The notes beneath the pieces were generated by a model. The model searched no databases, had not been told where the DNA came from, and saw only the letters and a program-made list of their open reading frames with translations. DNA of 64,000 nucleotides, taken from NCBI RefSeq assembly GCF_017876315.1, contig NZ_JAGINU010000001.1:5580001-5644000 (forward strand), written 5' to 3'. Of this stretch, positions 42,663-52,407 are shown in pieces. Made by a program: the position numbers and the translations under genes. Position 1 is the first letter of the stretch, and each line of letters starts with the position of its first letter. The DNA is from Pseudonocardia parietis. GTDB lineage: Bacteria; Actinomycetota; Actinomycetes; Mycobacteriales; Pseudonocardiaceae.

Positions 42663-43235
42663 CTTGCCACCCCGTAACCGGTCACGTCATCGACCACCGA
42701 AGTCCGGCGGCGTCCATCGCCGAGCGGCCCCACGAGGTCCATGCCCCAGACCGAATGGGTGCCCCGGACGAGAAACCGGAAATGCGCGCGGTGTGACGTA
42801 CAGAAACTAACCACGGTTAGTACTAATTGATGACCGGCGAACGATTGCCGGCACCCCCGCCCGCGGGTTCACCCATTCGTATCGACGCGGTAACGGATCC
42901 CCGCCCGTTTACCGGAGTCGCCCGGTGGTCACGGATCGACCCTCGTTCGTCCTCGGGGCGTTGATGGGGCCGAAAATTTCGATCAACATCTCAGCGACAG
43001 AAAGATGACGGTTCCATCCGGGAGAGGGGTGCATGGTCGCGTCCACCGGGCGAACGTCCGTCGACGCGGTGATGACCACTGCACGGCGCCGAAGTCGATC
43101 CGATCCTGAACCACGAATCATCCAGATCGGCACAGCAGGTTCGTGCCAACGATTCCTCATCCATTTCGATCCGTTCCGGGCATACCGAAACATGCTCTCA
43201 TCCGATTCCGCACCATCCACAACCGGGAGGCGACG
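42663..43235. other. Intergenic region with transposase scrap and operator-like palindromes
   Basis: 570 bp without an intact gene. On the minus strand at about 42670-42770 a short stretch reads THSVWGMDLVGPLGDGRRR, like an rve-type transposase fragment. At 42806-42821 ACTAACCACGGTTAGT is an inverted repeat (7-bp arms), and TTAGTACTAA (42817-42826) overlaps it, giving three alternating half sites. This looks like a TetR-type operator for the operon at 43236; no regulator gene adjoins it. Confidence 0.5.
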
Positions 43236-44750
43236 TTGATACGTGTCGGTAGTTCGGAGAGGGAACGGGGCTGTGCTGCCATCATCGCTGTGCTCGGCAC
43301 TCCACCGTCCCGCGGTGGAGTCGAACTGGGCGCGCTGCGGAACGCGGCGGACCTGGTCGAGGTCCGGGCAGACGTTCTGGGGGAGATCGACCCGTCCTGG
43401 CTGCGGTGCCGTTTCGGCGGCCGTCTCGTGTACTGCCTGCGCAGCCGTGACCGCGGTGGCAGGTTCGAGGGCCCGACGGACGTGCGGCATGCCCGCCTGC
43501 TCGCCGCGGCCGAGCGCTACGACGTGGTCGACCTGGAAGCCGACCACGATCTGGTCCCCGAGCTGCTCACCCGCATCCCGGCGCACCGGCGTCGCATCTC
43601 CTGGCACGGATCCGCCGCCGAGCACGGCACGCTCCATCAGCGGTTCGGCCGCATGGCCGACGCGGGAGCCGCGCTCTACCTGCTCACCACCGCCGTCTCC
43701 CGGGCCGAGCAGGCGTTGGCGCCGCTGCGGTTCCTCCACGCCCTCGGGCGGTCGGACGTCACGGCGTTCGGTACCGGCGCGGCCGGGTTCTGGAGCCGTC
43801 TGCTGGCCCCCTGGCTCGGTGCCCCCGTCGTGTTCGGCGGGCTGGACGGCGACGACCCCGAGGTGCCCACCGTCGACCAGCTGGTGGGCGACTACGGCTT
43901 CCCCCGTCTGCGTCCGCTCGACACCGTGAACGGCATCGTCGGCCGCTCGGTACTGGCATCGAAGTCGCCGCGCGCACACAACGCCGGCTACCGCGCGCTC
44001 GGCATCCCCGCTCTATACCTGCCCTTCCAGGTGGAGGATTTCGCGGCCTTCTGGAACGAGGTGGCCGAGTCCGGCCTGACCGCACTCGGCACCCCGATGC
44101 GCGCGGCCACCGTGGTGTCCCCGCACAAGGAGGCGGCCCTGGCCACCGCCGGTACGGCGAGTCCGGCGGCACGCGGTTGCGGGGCCGCGAACTCCCTCGT
44201 GCGACGGGGGAGTTCCTGGCGGGCCGACACGTCCAACAGCCCCGCGATCAGCACGGCGCTGGCCGGTGTCGACGAGCCCGTCTCCGGCCGCAGGGCCGCG
44301 GTGATCGGCTGCGGCGGTGCCGGCCGCGCCGCCGCCCTCGCGCTCGCCGGGTGCGGCGCCGAGCCGGTGCTGGTCAACCGCGACCGCGGCCGCGGACGGT
44401 CGGTCGCCGAGATGCTCGGCCTCAGATTCATTCCCCTCGACGAGTTCCGCGCGGACCGATACTCGCTCCTCGTACACGCGACGCCGATGACTGACCGGGC
44501 ACCCTTCCGGCCGGCCGAGCTGCCCGACGACGCGGTCGTCGTGGACATGGTCTACGCCCCTGACGAGACCGCGGTCAGCAGCGAGGCTCGCGAGCGCGGA
44601 CTCGCCGTCGTCGACGGGTGGGACGTGCTGCTCGCCGACGCCGGCTGCCAGTTCCACCTCATGACCGGACGGCACATCCCGACCGAGCAGACCCGAGCGT
44701 TGCTGCAGGCCGGGCGAACCCCCCGGGGCGGCGATGTCCGATCTCACTGA
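43236..44750 (+). CDS. AroD-AroE-like fusion protein with altered catalytic residues
   Basis: 504 aa from a TTG start (43236) set by GGGAGG 5 nt upstream. The N-terminal 220 aa resemble type I 3-dehydroquinate dehydratase (DLVEVRADVL, CLRSRDRGGRF, ISWHGS), but the Schiff-base Lys position reads Leu/Thr (ALYLLTTAVSR). The C-terminal 270 aa resemble shikimate dehydrogenase (SKSPRAHNAG, VVSPHKEAAL, GCGGAGRAAALAL), but the NTD catalytic motif reads TSN. It may act outside the shikimate pathway, with the next two genes. Confidence 0.78.
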   Translation: MIRVGSSERERGCAAIIAVLGTPPSRGGVELGALRNAADLVEVRADVLGEIDPSWLRCRFGGRLVYCLRSRDRGGRFEGPTDVRHARLLAAAERYDVVDLEADHDLVPELLTRIPAHRRRISWHGSAAEHGTLHQRFGRMADAGAALYLLTTAVSRAEQALAPLRFLHALGRSDVTAFGTGAAGFWSRLLAPWLGAPVVFGGLDGDDPEVPTVDQLVGDYGFPRLRPLDTVNGIVGRSVLASKSPRAHNAGYRALGIPALYLPFQVEDFAAFWNEVAESGLTALGTPMRAATVVSPHKEAALATAGTASPAARGCGAANSLVRRGSSWRADTSNSPAISTALAGVDEPVSGRRAAVIGCGGAGRAAALALAGCGAEPVLVNRDRGRGRSVAEMLGLRFIPLDEFRADRYSLLVHATPMTDRAPFRPAELPDDAVVVDMVYAPDETAVSSEARERGLAVVDGWDVLLADAGCQFHLMTGRHIPTEQTRALLQAGRTPRGGDVRSH

Positions 44751-44787
44751 CAGGCCCGGGTCACCTACGGCTGGAAAGGATCATCGA

Positions 44788-46008
44788 GTGGGCATCGACC
44801 GTACCTCGGAGGCGACGTGGCTGGAGACCCTCGCCCCTCGGCACCGGGAACTGCTCGCACGCGTCGGCGACATCGCCGACGCGTGCGCCGAACGAGCGGA
44901 CGAGTACGACCGCGCGGCGGCGTTCCCGAGCAAGGACTTCGACGACCTGGCGGCCGCCGGGCTGAACGCGGCCACCGTCCCCGTCGAGCACGGCGGTCTG
45001 GGGCTCGGCCCGCTCCATGGCGACACGCTCCCGCTGTGGCTGATGACCAAGCAGCTGGCCAAGGCCGACCTCTCCCTCGGCCGGTGCTGGGAGGGGCACA
45101 CCAACTCGCTCGTGCTCCTCGACGCGCTGGCCTCCGAACGGCAGCGGGCCCGCTGGTTCGAAGGCATCGTGCACGGCGGAGAGAAGTGGGTCGCCTGGAG
45201 CGGTGAGCCGCAGGCGCGCAAGCCGGGCGAGCGCACCGCGTTCGGCACGATCATCACCGAGGCCGACGGGGGCTGGGTCCTGGAGGGCACCAAGGCCTTC
45301 GCTACCAGCGCGACCGGCGCGGACCGGGCCATCCTCCTGGTCAACACCGCGGGGCCCGGCGGCGCCCGGCACGCGGACGGCCCGGCCGAGGGGTTGCTCC
45401 TGCTGGCGTGCGACCTCTCCGATCCCTCGGTCACCGTCGACGAGTCGTGGTGGGACCCGATCGGCATGCGCGCCACCGCGAGCCATGTGGTGACGTTCGA
45501 CGGGACCTTCCTGCCCGACGCGGACGTGATCGGGGAACCGGGCGCCTACCTGCACCAGGGCTGGCAGAGCGCCTTCACCCCGCACTACGCGGCCAGCTTC
45601 CTCGGCGCCGCCGAGGGCGCCTTCGACTACGCGCTCGAGTACCTGCTCCGGCAGGACAAGACCGCGGACCCCTACGTCCAGCAGCGCGTCGGGAGCATGG
45701 CGGTCAACATCGACACCGCACACCTCTGGCTGGCCCACGTGGCCCGGCTCTGGGACAGCGGGCACCGGCGCGAGGCCCGGAGCGCCGGCAACCGCGCCCG
45801 CCACCTCGTCGAACACCTCGCGCTGGAGACCGTCGACCACTGCGTCCGCGCCTGTGGGGCCCGCAGCCTGGTGCGGCCCAGCCCCGTGGAACGGCTCCTG
45901 CGCGATCTGACCTTCTACGCGCGCCACGACAACGACGACCACGTCCTGGCGACGATCGGGCGGGCAGCGCTCGGGTACACCCACGACTCCTCGTTCTTCA
46001 AACCCTGA
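44788..46008 (+). CDS. Acyl-CoA dehydrogenase-like flavoprotein
   Basis: 406 aa from a GTG with GGAAAGGA upstream. It has the acyl-CoA dehydrogenase fold order: an N-terminal helical domain (FPSKDFDDLAAAGLNAATVP), a beta domain (LEGTKAFATSATGADRAIL) and a C-terminal helical domain. The usual catalytic Glu region is not clear, so it could instead be a flavin-dependent monooxygenase of the DszC/SfnB type. It follows the AroDE-like gene by 37 bp. Confidence 0.75.
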   Translation: MGIDRTSEATWLETLAPRHRELLARVGDIADACAERADEYDRAAAFPSKDFDDLAAAGLNAATVPVEHGGLGLGPLHGDTLPLWLMTKQLAKADLSLGRCWEGHTNSLVLLDALASERQRARWFEGIVHGGEKWVAWSGEPQARKPGERTAFGTIITEADGGWVLEGTKAFATSATGADRAILLVNTAGPGGARHADGPAEGLLLLACDLSDPSVTVDESWWDPIGMRATASHVVTFDGTFLPDADVIGEPGAYLHQGWQSAFTPHYAASFLGAAEGAFDYALEYLLRQDKTADPYVQQRVGSMAVNIDTAHLWLAHVARLWDSGHRREARSAGNRARHLVEHLALETVDHCVRACGARSLVRPSPVERLLRDLTFYARHDNDDHVLATIGRAALGYTHDSSFFKP

Positions 46009-46085
46009 CCGGGTCCGCCACGCCCTGACCGAACACCGCGCGTGCCCGAGAGAACGACCGCACGTCGACCCTGACAGGAGATCTC

Positions 46086-47477
46086 GTGTCGATCGCCTCC
46101 GGTCCGTCCACCCCGGCAGGTACGGGAGACGGGCCCGGGAACGCCCCCCGTGGCTATCGCAGGCGGGTGATCAGCTCCGCGTCGGTGGCCCTCGCCATGA
46201 CCGCACCGGGACAGACCGCCGCCGTCTCGGTGTTCGTCGACCCGCTGATCGCATCCCTCGAGGTGCCCCGATGGTCGGTGGCCACGGCCTATGCGATCGG
46301 CTCGCTGGCAGGGGCGCTGGCGATGCCGTGGCTGGGGAGGATGCTCGACCGCTTCGGGCCACGCCGCGTCATGGCCGTCATCGGATGCTGTTTCGGGGCG
46401 ATCCTGCTGGCGGCCGCCACCGTCACCGAGATCGTCGGGTTGACGGCGGCCTTTGTCGGCATCCGCATCGGTGGGCAGGGCGCTCTGAGCCTCGCGGCCA
46501 CCACCGCGGTCGCGGTCTACATGCAGCGACGCAGGGGACTCGCGATCGGCATCGTCACCGCAGTGGGCACGTCGGTGATCTCGCTGGCTCCGCTGGGGCT
46601 CGAGCACCTCATCAGTGATCTCGGGTGGCGCACGGTGTGGCAGCTGCAGGGGTGGGCCGTCCTCGCCGTGACCGTGCCCGCTGCGCTGTTGGTCCTGCCA
46701 CGGCGGGTGCGCACCAGCGGCGACCTCGCGGTGGGCACAGGCCCCCCTGGAGACCTGACACCCAGTGGGCCGGAGCCCGGGACGCCGGCCGGAGCCATCA
46801 GCTCCGCCGCCGACCGGACCCTACGGCAAGCCGGGCGGACCTCGGTCTTCTGGATCGTCATCGCGGGGACCGGCGTGTGCAGCCTGGTCACCACCGCCCT
46901 GACTTTCCACCAGGTGTCACTGCTGGGGGAGCGTGGTCTGAGCGTCGCCGAGGCGGCGGCCAACTTCGTGCCGCAGCTGTTCGCCGGGCTGTTCGTCAGC
47001 TTTCTGTTCGGCTGGCTGGCCGACCACGTCGGCGACCGCGCACTGATCGTCGCCGTGATGGTGATGCTCGCCCTCGCCACCGTCGGCGCCGGAGGCGTGC
47101 GCCCGGGTTGGACTGCCGTCGTCTACGGCCTGGCACTCGGCGCCAGCATCGGCGGGATCCGCACCCTGAAGGGGGTCGTGTTCAACGAGGGCTTCGGTTC
47201 CGGTCACCTCGCTACCCTGCGCGGCACGGTGCACGCGGTGATCATCGGCGCCTCCGCGCTGGGCCCGCTCGTCCTCGCACTGGGAAGGGTGTGGTCGAGC
47301 TCGTACCAGCCGACGCTCCTGGTCCTGTGCCTGCTGCCCGCACTGGTGGTCGTGGCGGTGTACCTGACCAGGCCGGTCGGGCCCGCCTCCCGGCGCCAGA
47401 CCGCGCCGAGGTCGGCCGCCCCGAGAAGAGCAGCGCGCCGCGGCCCCGCTGGGCGGCTACGACTCGGACGATCGTGA
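46086..47477 (+). CDS. MFS transporter
   Basis: 463 aa from a GTG with ACAGGAGA upstream. Twelve membrane segments are predicted, with a long hydrophilic loop (residues about 205-250) between the halves and a basic C-terminal tail. The MFS loop 2-3 motif is GRMLDRFGPRR. It is third in the putative biosynthetic operon and likely exports or imports its product. Confidence 0.8.
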   Translation: MSIASGPSTPAGTGDGPGNAPRGYRRRVISSASVALAMTAPGQTAAVSVFVDPLIASLEVPRWSVATAYAIGSLAGALAMPWLGRMLDRFGPRRVMAVIGCCFGAILLAAATVTEIVGLTAAFVGIRIGGQGALSLAATTAVAVYMQRRRGLAIGIVTAVGTSVISLAPLGLEHLISDLGWRTVWQLQGWAVLAVTVPAALLVLPRRVRTSGDLAVGTGPPGDLTPSGPEPGTPAGAISSAADRTLRQAGRTSVFWIVIAGTGVCSLVTTALTFHQVSLLGERGLSVAEAAANFVPQLFAGLFVSFLFGWLADHVGDRALIVAVMVMLALATVGAGGVRPGWTAVVYGLALGASIGGIRTLKGVVFNEGFGSGHLATLRGTVHAVIIGASALGPLVLALGRVWSSSYQPTLLVLCLLPALVVVAVYLTRPVGPASRRQTAPRSAAPRRAARRGPAGRLRLGRS

Positions 47478-47927
47478 CCAGGGTGCGGCCCGTCGACGGC
47501 GTCCCAGCGGCATCGGCCGGCCTGGGAGAACTCGGCCGCCATCGCACCAGACCGTTGCAAAATTGCGATCGCGTCAGCGAAGATCGTTACGGGCATAGAT
47601 CACAACCAGCCGTCCCGGGGCCGTCCCGTAGCGCCCGGAAACCATGGGGGGCGTCATCGGGTCGCAGAACACAATGCTTGACCTGGCGGTCACCGGCCAC
47701 AGGTCGGCTCTGTTCCCACGGGCTCCGGGCCGCTCCTCGGTGCATTCGTAGCCCGCGGGATCACCCGGTGACGCCTCGGGCGTCACGCCGGAGAAAATCG
47801 GTCCGACCCTGTTGGTCGGCCCTGCGGGACCGTTCGCCTCCTGATCACCGGATCCGGCGCACTGTGGCCCGGTCCGGCGCCAGACGACAACGTAAACGAT
47901 CATGTTCAGGATGGAGCTTGCTCAACG
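47478..47927. other. Intergenic region before the siderophore-type importer
   Basis: 450 bp with no supported gene. TGACGCC/GGCGTCA (47769-47785, 3-nt loop) is a small hairpin. No canonical DtxR/IdeR iron box could be recognised before the binding-protein gene. Confidence 0.5.
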
Positions 47928-48947
47928 ATGAGTAGTCGAATCGGAAACCGTGGGAGACGTGGAATCGGAACGGTCTCCTTACTGGCCGCCGTTCTCTTGT
48001 TGGTCACGGCGTGCGCAGGGGGAGGCGGCGGCGACACGGCCGGGGCCACCCGGCCCATCGCGCACGACATGGGAGAGACCATGGTGCCCGACCGGCCCCA
48101 GCGGGTCGTGGCGCTCGAGTTCCCCTACGTGGACATGCTGGCTTCTCTGGACGTGAGCCCGGTCGGCGTGGTCGACGACGGAGATCCGGAGAACCTGATC
48201 CCGCAAGTGCGGGAGAGGATCGGCGAGTGGCAGTCGGTCGGGACCCGGGCGGAGCCCGACCTGGAGCAGATCGCGCACCTCCAACCCGATTTGATCATCG
48301 CCGACAACGATCGTCACGCGGGGATCTACGAGGAACTGAGTGCGATCGCACCCACAGTCGTGTTCACGGTCCGGTACTCCGGGTACCAGGAGACCCTGGA
48401 CGTGACCCGGAAGGTCGCGGAGGCCCTCAACAGGACAGACGAGGCGAACGCAGAGATAGACCGCCTTGACGGAAGACTGGACGCGTTCGCCCGGACGGTT
48501 CCCGAAGGCGACAACCGCCAGGCCCTTGCCATCATCCCCCGGGAACGCGGTACCGCACAGATCCAGGGGAAAGGGTCCTACGTGGCCGACGTCCTCGAAC
48601 GGGTGGGGGTGCCGTATGCACCGGAAGCGGCAGCGTTCCCCGCGGACTCGGACTCCTCCTCGGTCGGATTAGAAGGCCTGGCAGAAATCGACCCCGACGT
48701 TCTGTTCGTCATGACCGACGCAGAGACCACGATGGACGACTGGGAGGGATCAGAGGTCTGGCAGAGTCTGCGCGCTGTGCGAACCGGGGACGTCTATCCG
48801 GTCGACCGCGCGTTGTGGACCCGTTCCAGGGGCCTGGTCTCGATGGAACTGATCGCAGAAGAGGGCACCGGAATGCTGTACGGCCGAGCTCCGGAGGGAG
48901 GCGGTGCGGCGGGCGTCGATCCGGGAACCGGTGGTCCGTCGAACTGA
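47928..48947 (+). CDS. Iron-siderophore-type ABC substrate-binding lipoprotein
   Basis: 339 aa. A lipoprotein signal (basic start, hydrophobic core LLAAVLLLV, lipobox VTAC) is followed by a FecB/TroA-like domain (QRVVALEFPYVDMLASLDV; HLQPDLIIADNDRHAGIYEEL). It would sit on the outer face of the membrane and deliver a metal chelate to the permeases encoded next. Confidence 0.88.
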   Translation: MSSRIGNRGRRGIGTVSLLAAVLLLVTACAGGGGGDTAGATRPIAHDMGETMVPDRPQRVVALEFPYVDMLASLDVSPVGVVDDGDPENLIPQVRERIGEWQSVGTRAEPDLEQIAHLQPDLIIADNDRHAGIYEELSAIAPTVVFTVRYSGYQETLDVTRKVAEALNRTDEANAEIDRLDGRLDAFARTVPEGDNRQALAIIPRERGTAQIQGKGSYVADVLERVGVPYAPEAAAFPADSDSSSVGLEGLAEIDPDVLFVMTDAETTMDDWEGSEVWQSLRAVRTGDVYPVDRALWTRSRGLVSMELIAEEGTGMLYGRAPEGGGAAGVDPGTGGPSN

Positions 48948-48975
48948 CCGATCTGAATCAGGCAGGCTCATCTCA

Positions 48976-49974
48976 GTGTTGCGATCGCGGTACGCGCTGC
49001 TTCTCGGGCTGGTGGTCTGCACGGCGGTGCTGGTCGTGGGCTTGGTCGCCAGCATCCACTTCGGGGCGGCCCGGATCGGCGTGATGGACGTGGTGCGGGC
49101 ATTCGCCGACTACGACGGTTCGCGGGACGACCTCATCATCCGCACGATCCGGGTTCCACGTGCACTCGGTGCGGCGCTGGTCGGAGCCAGCCTGGCTGTG
49201 GCCGGTGCGATCATGCAGGGGCTCACGCGCAACCCGTTGGCGGATCCGGGCATCCTCGGAATCAACGCCGGAGCGGCTTTCGCTGTGGTGACGGCGGTGT
49301 TCGTGTTCGGGACGACGTCGTTGTCGACGTACGCGCTGGTCGCCTTCGTCGGAGCGGCGGTCGCGGCCACGCTGGTGTACGGGATCGGTTCGGGGGGGCG
49401 CGGCGAGATGGGCCCGATGCGGCTGGCCGTCGTCGGGGCAGCGGTGGCGGCACTGCTGTCGTCGTTCACGACGGCGATGCTGATACTCAGCGAGCAGACC
49501 CTGGACACGATTCGGTTCTGGCTGGCCGGGTCGCTGCTCGGCCGCGACCTGGCGTTGCTGCAGCAGATATCGCCGTACGTCTGCGTCGGACTCCTGCTCT
49601 CGCTGGCGCTGAGCCGTCGGATCACGGCACTGATGCTCGGTGACGAGGTGGCCACCGGGCTGGGGCAGACGACCGGGCTCACGAAGTCTCTTGCCGCGCT
49701 CTCGGTGGTGCTGCTCGCGGGCAGCGCCGTCGCCGTGGCAGGTCCGGTGGGCTTCATCGGGCTCGTCGTGCCACACGCCGTGCGCTTCTTCGTCGGTCTG
49801 GACTATCGCTGGATCCTGCCCTACTCCGCAGTCGTCGGAGGGATCGTGCTCCTGGGTGCCGACATCGTCTCGCGTATTGCACTACGGCCGCAGGAGATCC
49901 CGGTCGGCGTAACGACCGCCCTCATCGGCGCGCCGTTCTTCATCTATCTGGCGCGATCCAAGGCACGGCGGTAG
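48976..49974 (+). CDS. FecCD-family ABC permease 1
   Basis: 332 aa from the GTG at 48976 (an in-frame start at 48904 would overlap the lipoprotein gene). FecCD motifs: RTIRVPRALGAALVGASLAV, GAIMQGLTRNPLADPGILGI, GPVGFIGLVVPH. About ten membrane segments. It forms a heterodimeric channel with the next protein. Confidence 0.88.
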   Translation: MLRSRYALLLGLVVCTAVLVVGLVASIHFGAARIGVMDVVRAFADYDGSRDDLIIRTIRVPRALGAALVGASLAVAGAIMQGLTRNPLADPGILGINAGAAFAVVTAVFVFGTTSLSTYALVAFVGAAVAATLVYGIGSGGRGEMGPMRLAVVGAAVAALLSSFTTAMLILSEQTLDTIRFWLAGSLLGRDLALLQQISPYVCVGLLLSLALSRRITALMLGDEVATGLGQTTGLTKSLAALSVVLLAGSAVAVAGPVGFIGLVVPHAVRFFVGLDYRWILPYSAVVGGIVLLGADIVSRIALRPQEIPVGVTTALIGAPFFIYLARSKARR

Positions 49975-51042
49975 ATGGGTCGCCTGATGTCGATCGTCTC
50001 CCGTCTGACCACCGGTGAGGCCACACTCCGAGCCGGACCGGTCTCACTGAAGCTGGACCTGCGCGCGACCCTGATCTTCGTCGTGCTGTGTCTGATCGTG
50101 TTCGCCGGGGTGGTGGTGAATGTCGGCTACGGCGCTTATCCGGTGCCGCCGTCGGCGGTCGTGCGCACGGTTCTCGGTCTCGGGGACGACGACGGTCAAG
50201 CCTTCATCATCAACACCGTCCGGCTGCCACGTGCACTGGTCGCCGTGGCCGTGGGGGCCGCACTGGCTGTGAGCGGGGCGATACTGCAGGGACTAACGCG
50301 CAACGGCCTCGCCGCGCCCGATATCGTCGGTGTCAACGCCGGGGCGTCGTTGGCGGCGGTGAGCCTGATCGTGGCCGTGCCGTCGGCCTCCGCGGCATAT
50401 CTGCAGCCGGCGGCATTGGGCGGCGCCTTCATCGTGGCTGCGTTGCTGTACGTGCTGGCTTGGAGGGGAGACAGCTCGCCGGTCAGACTCGTGCTCGTCG
50501 GTATCGGGCTCGGCGCGACCGCCGGCGCCGGCACGACATTCATGATCACCTTCGGTGAGGTGCAACAGGTCTCTCTCGCCCTGATCTGGCTCACCGGAAG
50601 CATCTACGGCCGCGGCTGGGACGAGCTGTACTCGTTCCTGCCGTGGTTGCTACTCTTTCTCTCGCTGGCGTTGTTCCTCGCCCGCCACCTCAACGCCTTG
50701 AACCTCGGCGACGATGTCGCACACGTCATAGGCGTGCCCGTCAGGAGGACGCGTGCGCTACTCCTGCTGACGAGCGTGGTGCTGGCCGGCACCGCGGTGG
50801 CCACAGCCGGGACGATCGGGTTCGTCGCGTTGATGGCCCCACACATCGCCCGCCAGATGGTCGGCTCGTCCCACGGCAGCCTCATCCCTGTGGCCGCGGC
50901 GACCGGAGCAGCGATCGTCGTCGGCGCGGACCTCGTCGGTCGAGCCGTCCTCCCGCAGGTGGAGATCCCGGCCGGAATCGTCACCGCGATGCTCGGTGCG
51001 CCCTTTTTCATCTACCTGCTCTACAGGAGCAGGAACACATAG
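49975..51042 (+). CDS. FecCD-family ABC permease 2
   Basis: 355 aa; the ATG follows directly on the previous stop (TAGATG). FecCD motifs: NTVRLPRALVAVAVGAALAV, GAILQGLTRNGLAAPDIVGV, GTIGFVALMAPHIARQ. It pairs with permease 1. Confidence 0.88.
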   Translation: MGRLMSIVSRLTTGEATLRAGPVSLKLDLRATLIFVVLCLIVFAGVVVNVGYGAYPVPPSAVVRTVLGLGDDDGQAFIINTVRLPRALVAVAVGAALAVSGAILQGLTRNGLAAPDIVGVNAGASLAAVSLIVAVPSASAAYLQPAALGGAFIVAALLYVLAWRGDSSPVRLVLVGIGLGATAGAGTTFMITFGEVQQVSLALIWLTGSIYGRGWDELYSFLPWLLLFLSLALFLARHLNALNLGDDVAHVIGVPVRRTRALLLLTSVVLAGTAVATAGTIGFVALMAPHIARQMVGSSHGSLIPVAAATGAAIVVGADLVGRAVLPQVEIPAGIVTAMLGAPFFIYLLYRSRNT

Positions 51043-51107
51043 ACCTCGAGACCCGATCGTCGAGAGAACGCCGGAGGACATGTGTACCTGAGAGGGAGTC
51101 GAGAGCC

Positions 51108-51905
51108 GTGAGCAAGCTCAGGACCGAGCGAATCTGGCTCGCCTACGAGGAGAGGACCGTACTGGCCGATCTCTCGGTGGACGTGCCGCAGGGTCGGATC
51201 ACCTCGATCGTCGGTCCGAACGGCTGCGGGAAGTCGACTCTGCTGCGTGCGATGGCTCGCCTGCTGAAGCCCCGCACCGGCACCGTCTACCTCGACGGCG
51301 AGGCCATAGCCAACCTCGCCACCCGCGATGTCGCGAAGAGATTGGGCGTGCTACCCCAGGACCCACGGGCCCCGGAGGGACTCACCGTCCGCGAGCTGGC
51401 CTCCCAGGGTCGTTACCCGCACCAGAGTTTCCTCCGGCAGTGGTCGAAGTCCGACGAGCGGGCCGTCGCCCACGCACTGGAGATCACGGGCGTGGACGAG
51501 TTCGCCGACCGGCCGTTGGACACGTTGTCCGGTGGCCAGCGTCAGCGTGCCTGGATCTCCATGGCCCTGGCCCAGGAGACCGACACGCTGTTGCTGGACG
51601 AGCCCACCACCTTTCTGGACATGGCCCATCAGCTCGAGGTACTCGAACTGCTCGCCCGTCTGAACCGCGAGGAGAAACAGACTTCCGTCATGGTGCTGCA
51701 CGACCTGAACAGCGCCGCGCGCTACTCGCACCACATGATCGCCCTCTGCGAGGGCGCGGTCCACGCCGCCGGACCGCCGCACGAGGTCGTCACCTCGCGC
51801 GTGATCAGGGACATCTTCGGCGTCGAGGCCGACATCATCTACGACCCGCGGAACGGCAGCCCGCAGTGTCTGCCCTACCGGCTGCTCAGGGCTGCCGAGG
51901 ACTGA
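51108..51905 (+). CDS. ABC transporter ATP-binding protein (FecE/FhuC type)
   Basis: 265 aa from a GTG with GAGGGAG upstream. Walker A GPNGCGKST, signature LSGGQRQRAWIS, Walker B TLLLDEPTT and the H-loop HDLN are intact. It powers the siderophore-type importer. The cargo could be an iron chelate, or speculatively a lanthanide chelate given the Ln-type dehydrogenase in the window. Confidence 0.92.
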   Translation: MSKLRTERIWLAYEERTVLADLSVDVPQGRITSIVGPNGCGKSTLLRAMARLLKPRTGTVYLDGEAIANLATRDVAKRLGVLPQDPRAPEGLTVRELASQGRYPHQSFLRQWSKSDERAVAHALEITGVDEFADRPLDTLSGGQRQRAWISMALAQETDTLLLDEPTTFLDMAHQLEVLELLARLNREEKQTSVMVLHDLNSAARYSHHMIALCEGAVHAAGPPHEVVTSRVIRDIFGVEADIIYDPRNGSPQCLPYRLLRAAED

Positions 51906-52407
51906 CGTCGTGCGGTGGGCCGCAGGAACCTCGACGCCGATGACCTGTGGGACGGTGGCCGCCGTCGGTGCGTGGCTTCCCACCGCAGTCCCGAGCCGGC
52001 ACGTCCCGGCCCGAGTGACGGCCATGCACCTGCGGCACCGGCCGGGACGGTCTGATCCGCGTGCACTCATCGGGACTCACGCTTGGCCACCGGATTTTCG
52101 GCGTCCCGGTGTGGCAGCGGCTCGGTCCGCTCGACGTCGAGACCTTGACACGAGAGGACACCGCGCGAGGCAAGACGGACTGGTACGTCGGCACCGTCGT
52201 CGCTACGTGCCGCTGGCTCGCACGCTCACGAGCGGCCCGGTCGCCCGCCACCTGGCGTCCTCGCGTCCGAGGAGTTGGTCGCCGAGGAAGTACGCGCCGC
52301 TGAGCTACTCACATCACGTCGGCCTCGGCTCACGGCGCAACCAGGCTGATACGAGGGGATCGTCGCCACGCTCCGGTGGGCGTGGCATCAAATCCGCCCC
52401 TCCATCG
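51906..52407. other. Decayed region with plasmid-gene scraps
   Basis: 500 bp without an intact gene. Plus-strand stretches in different frames (DTARGKTDWYVGTVVATCRW near 52150-52210; LASEELVAEEVRAAELL near 52256-52308) resemble a small protein often found beside actinomycete transfer genes. This is probably the edge of the relaxase remnant. Confidence 0.35.

Noticed and set aside
47574..47903. 109-aa minus-strand frame in the gap before the ABC importer
   Set aside because: No ribosome site, no family features and Pro/Gly-rich random composition.
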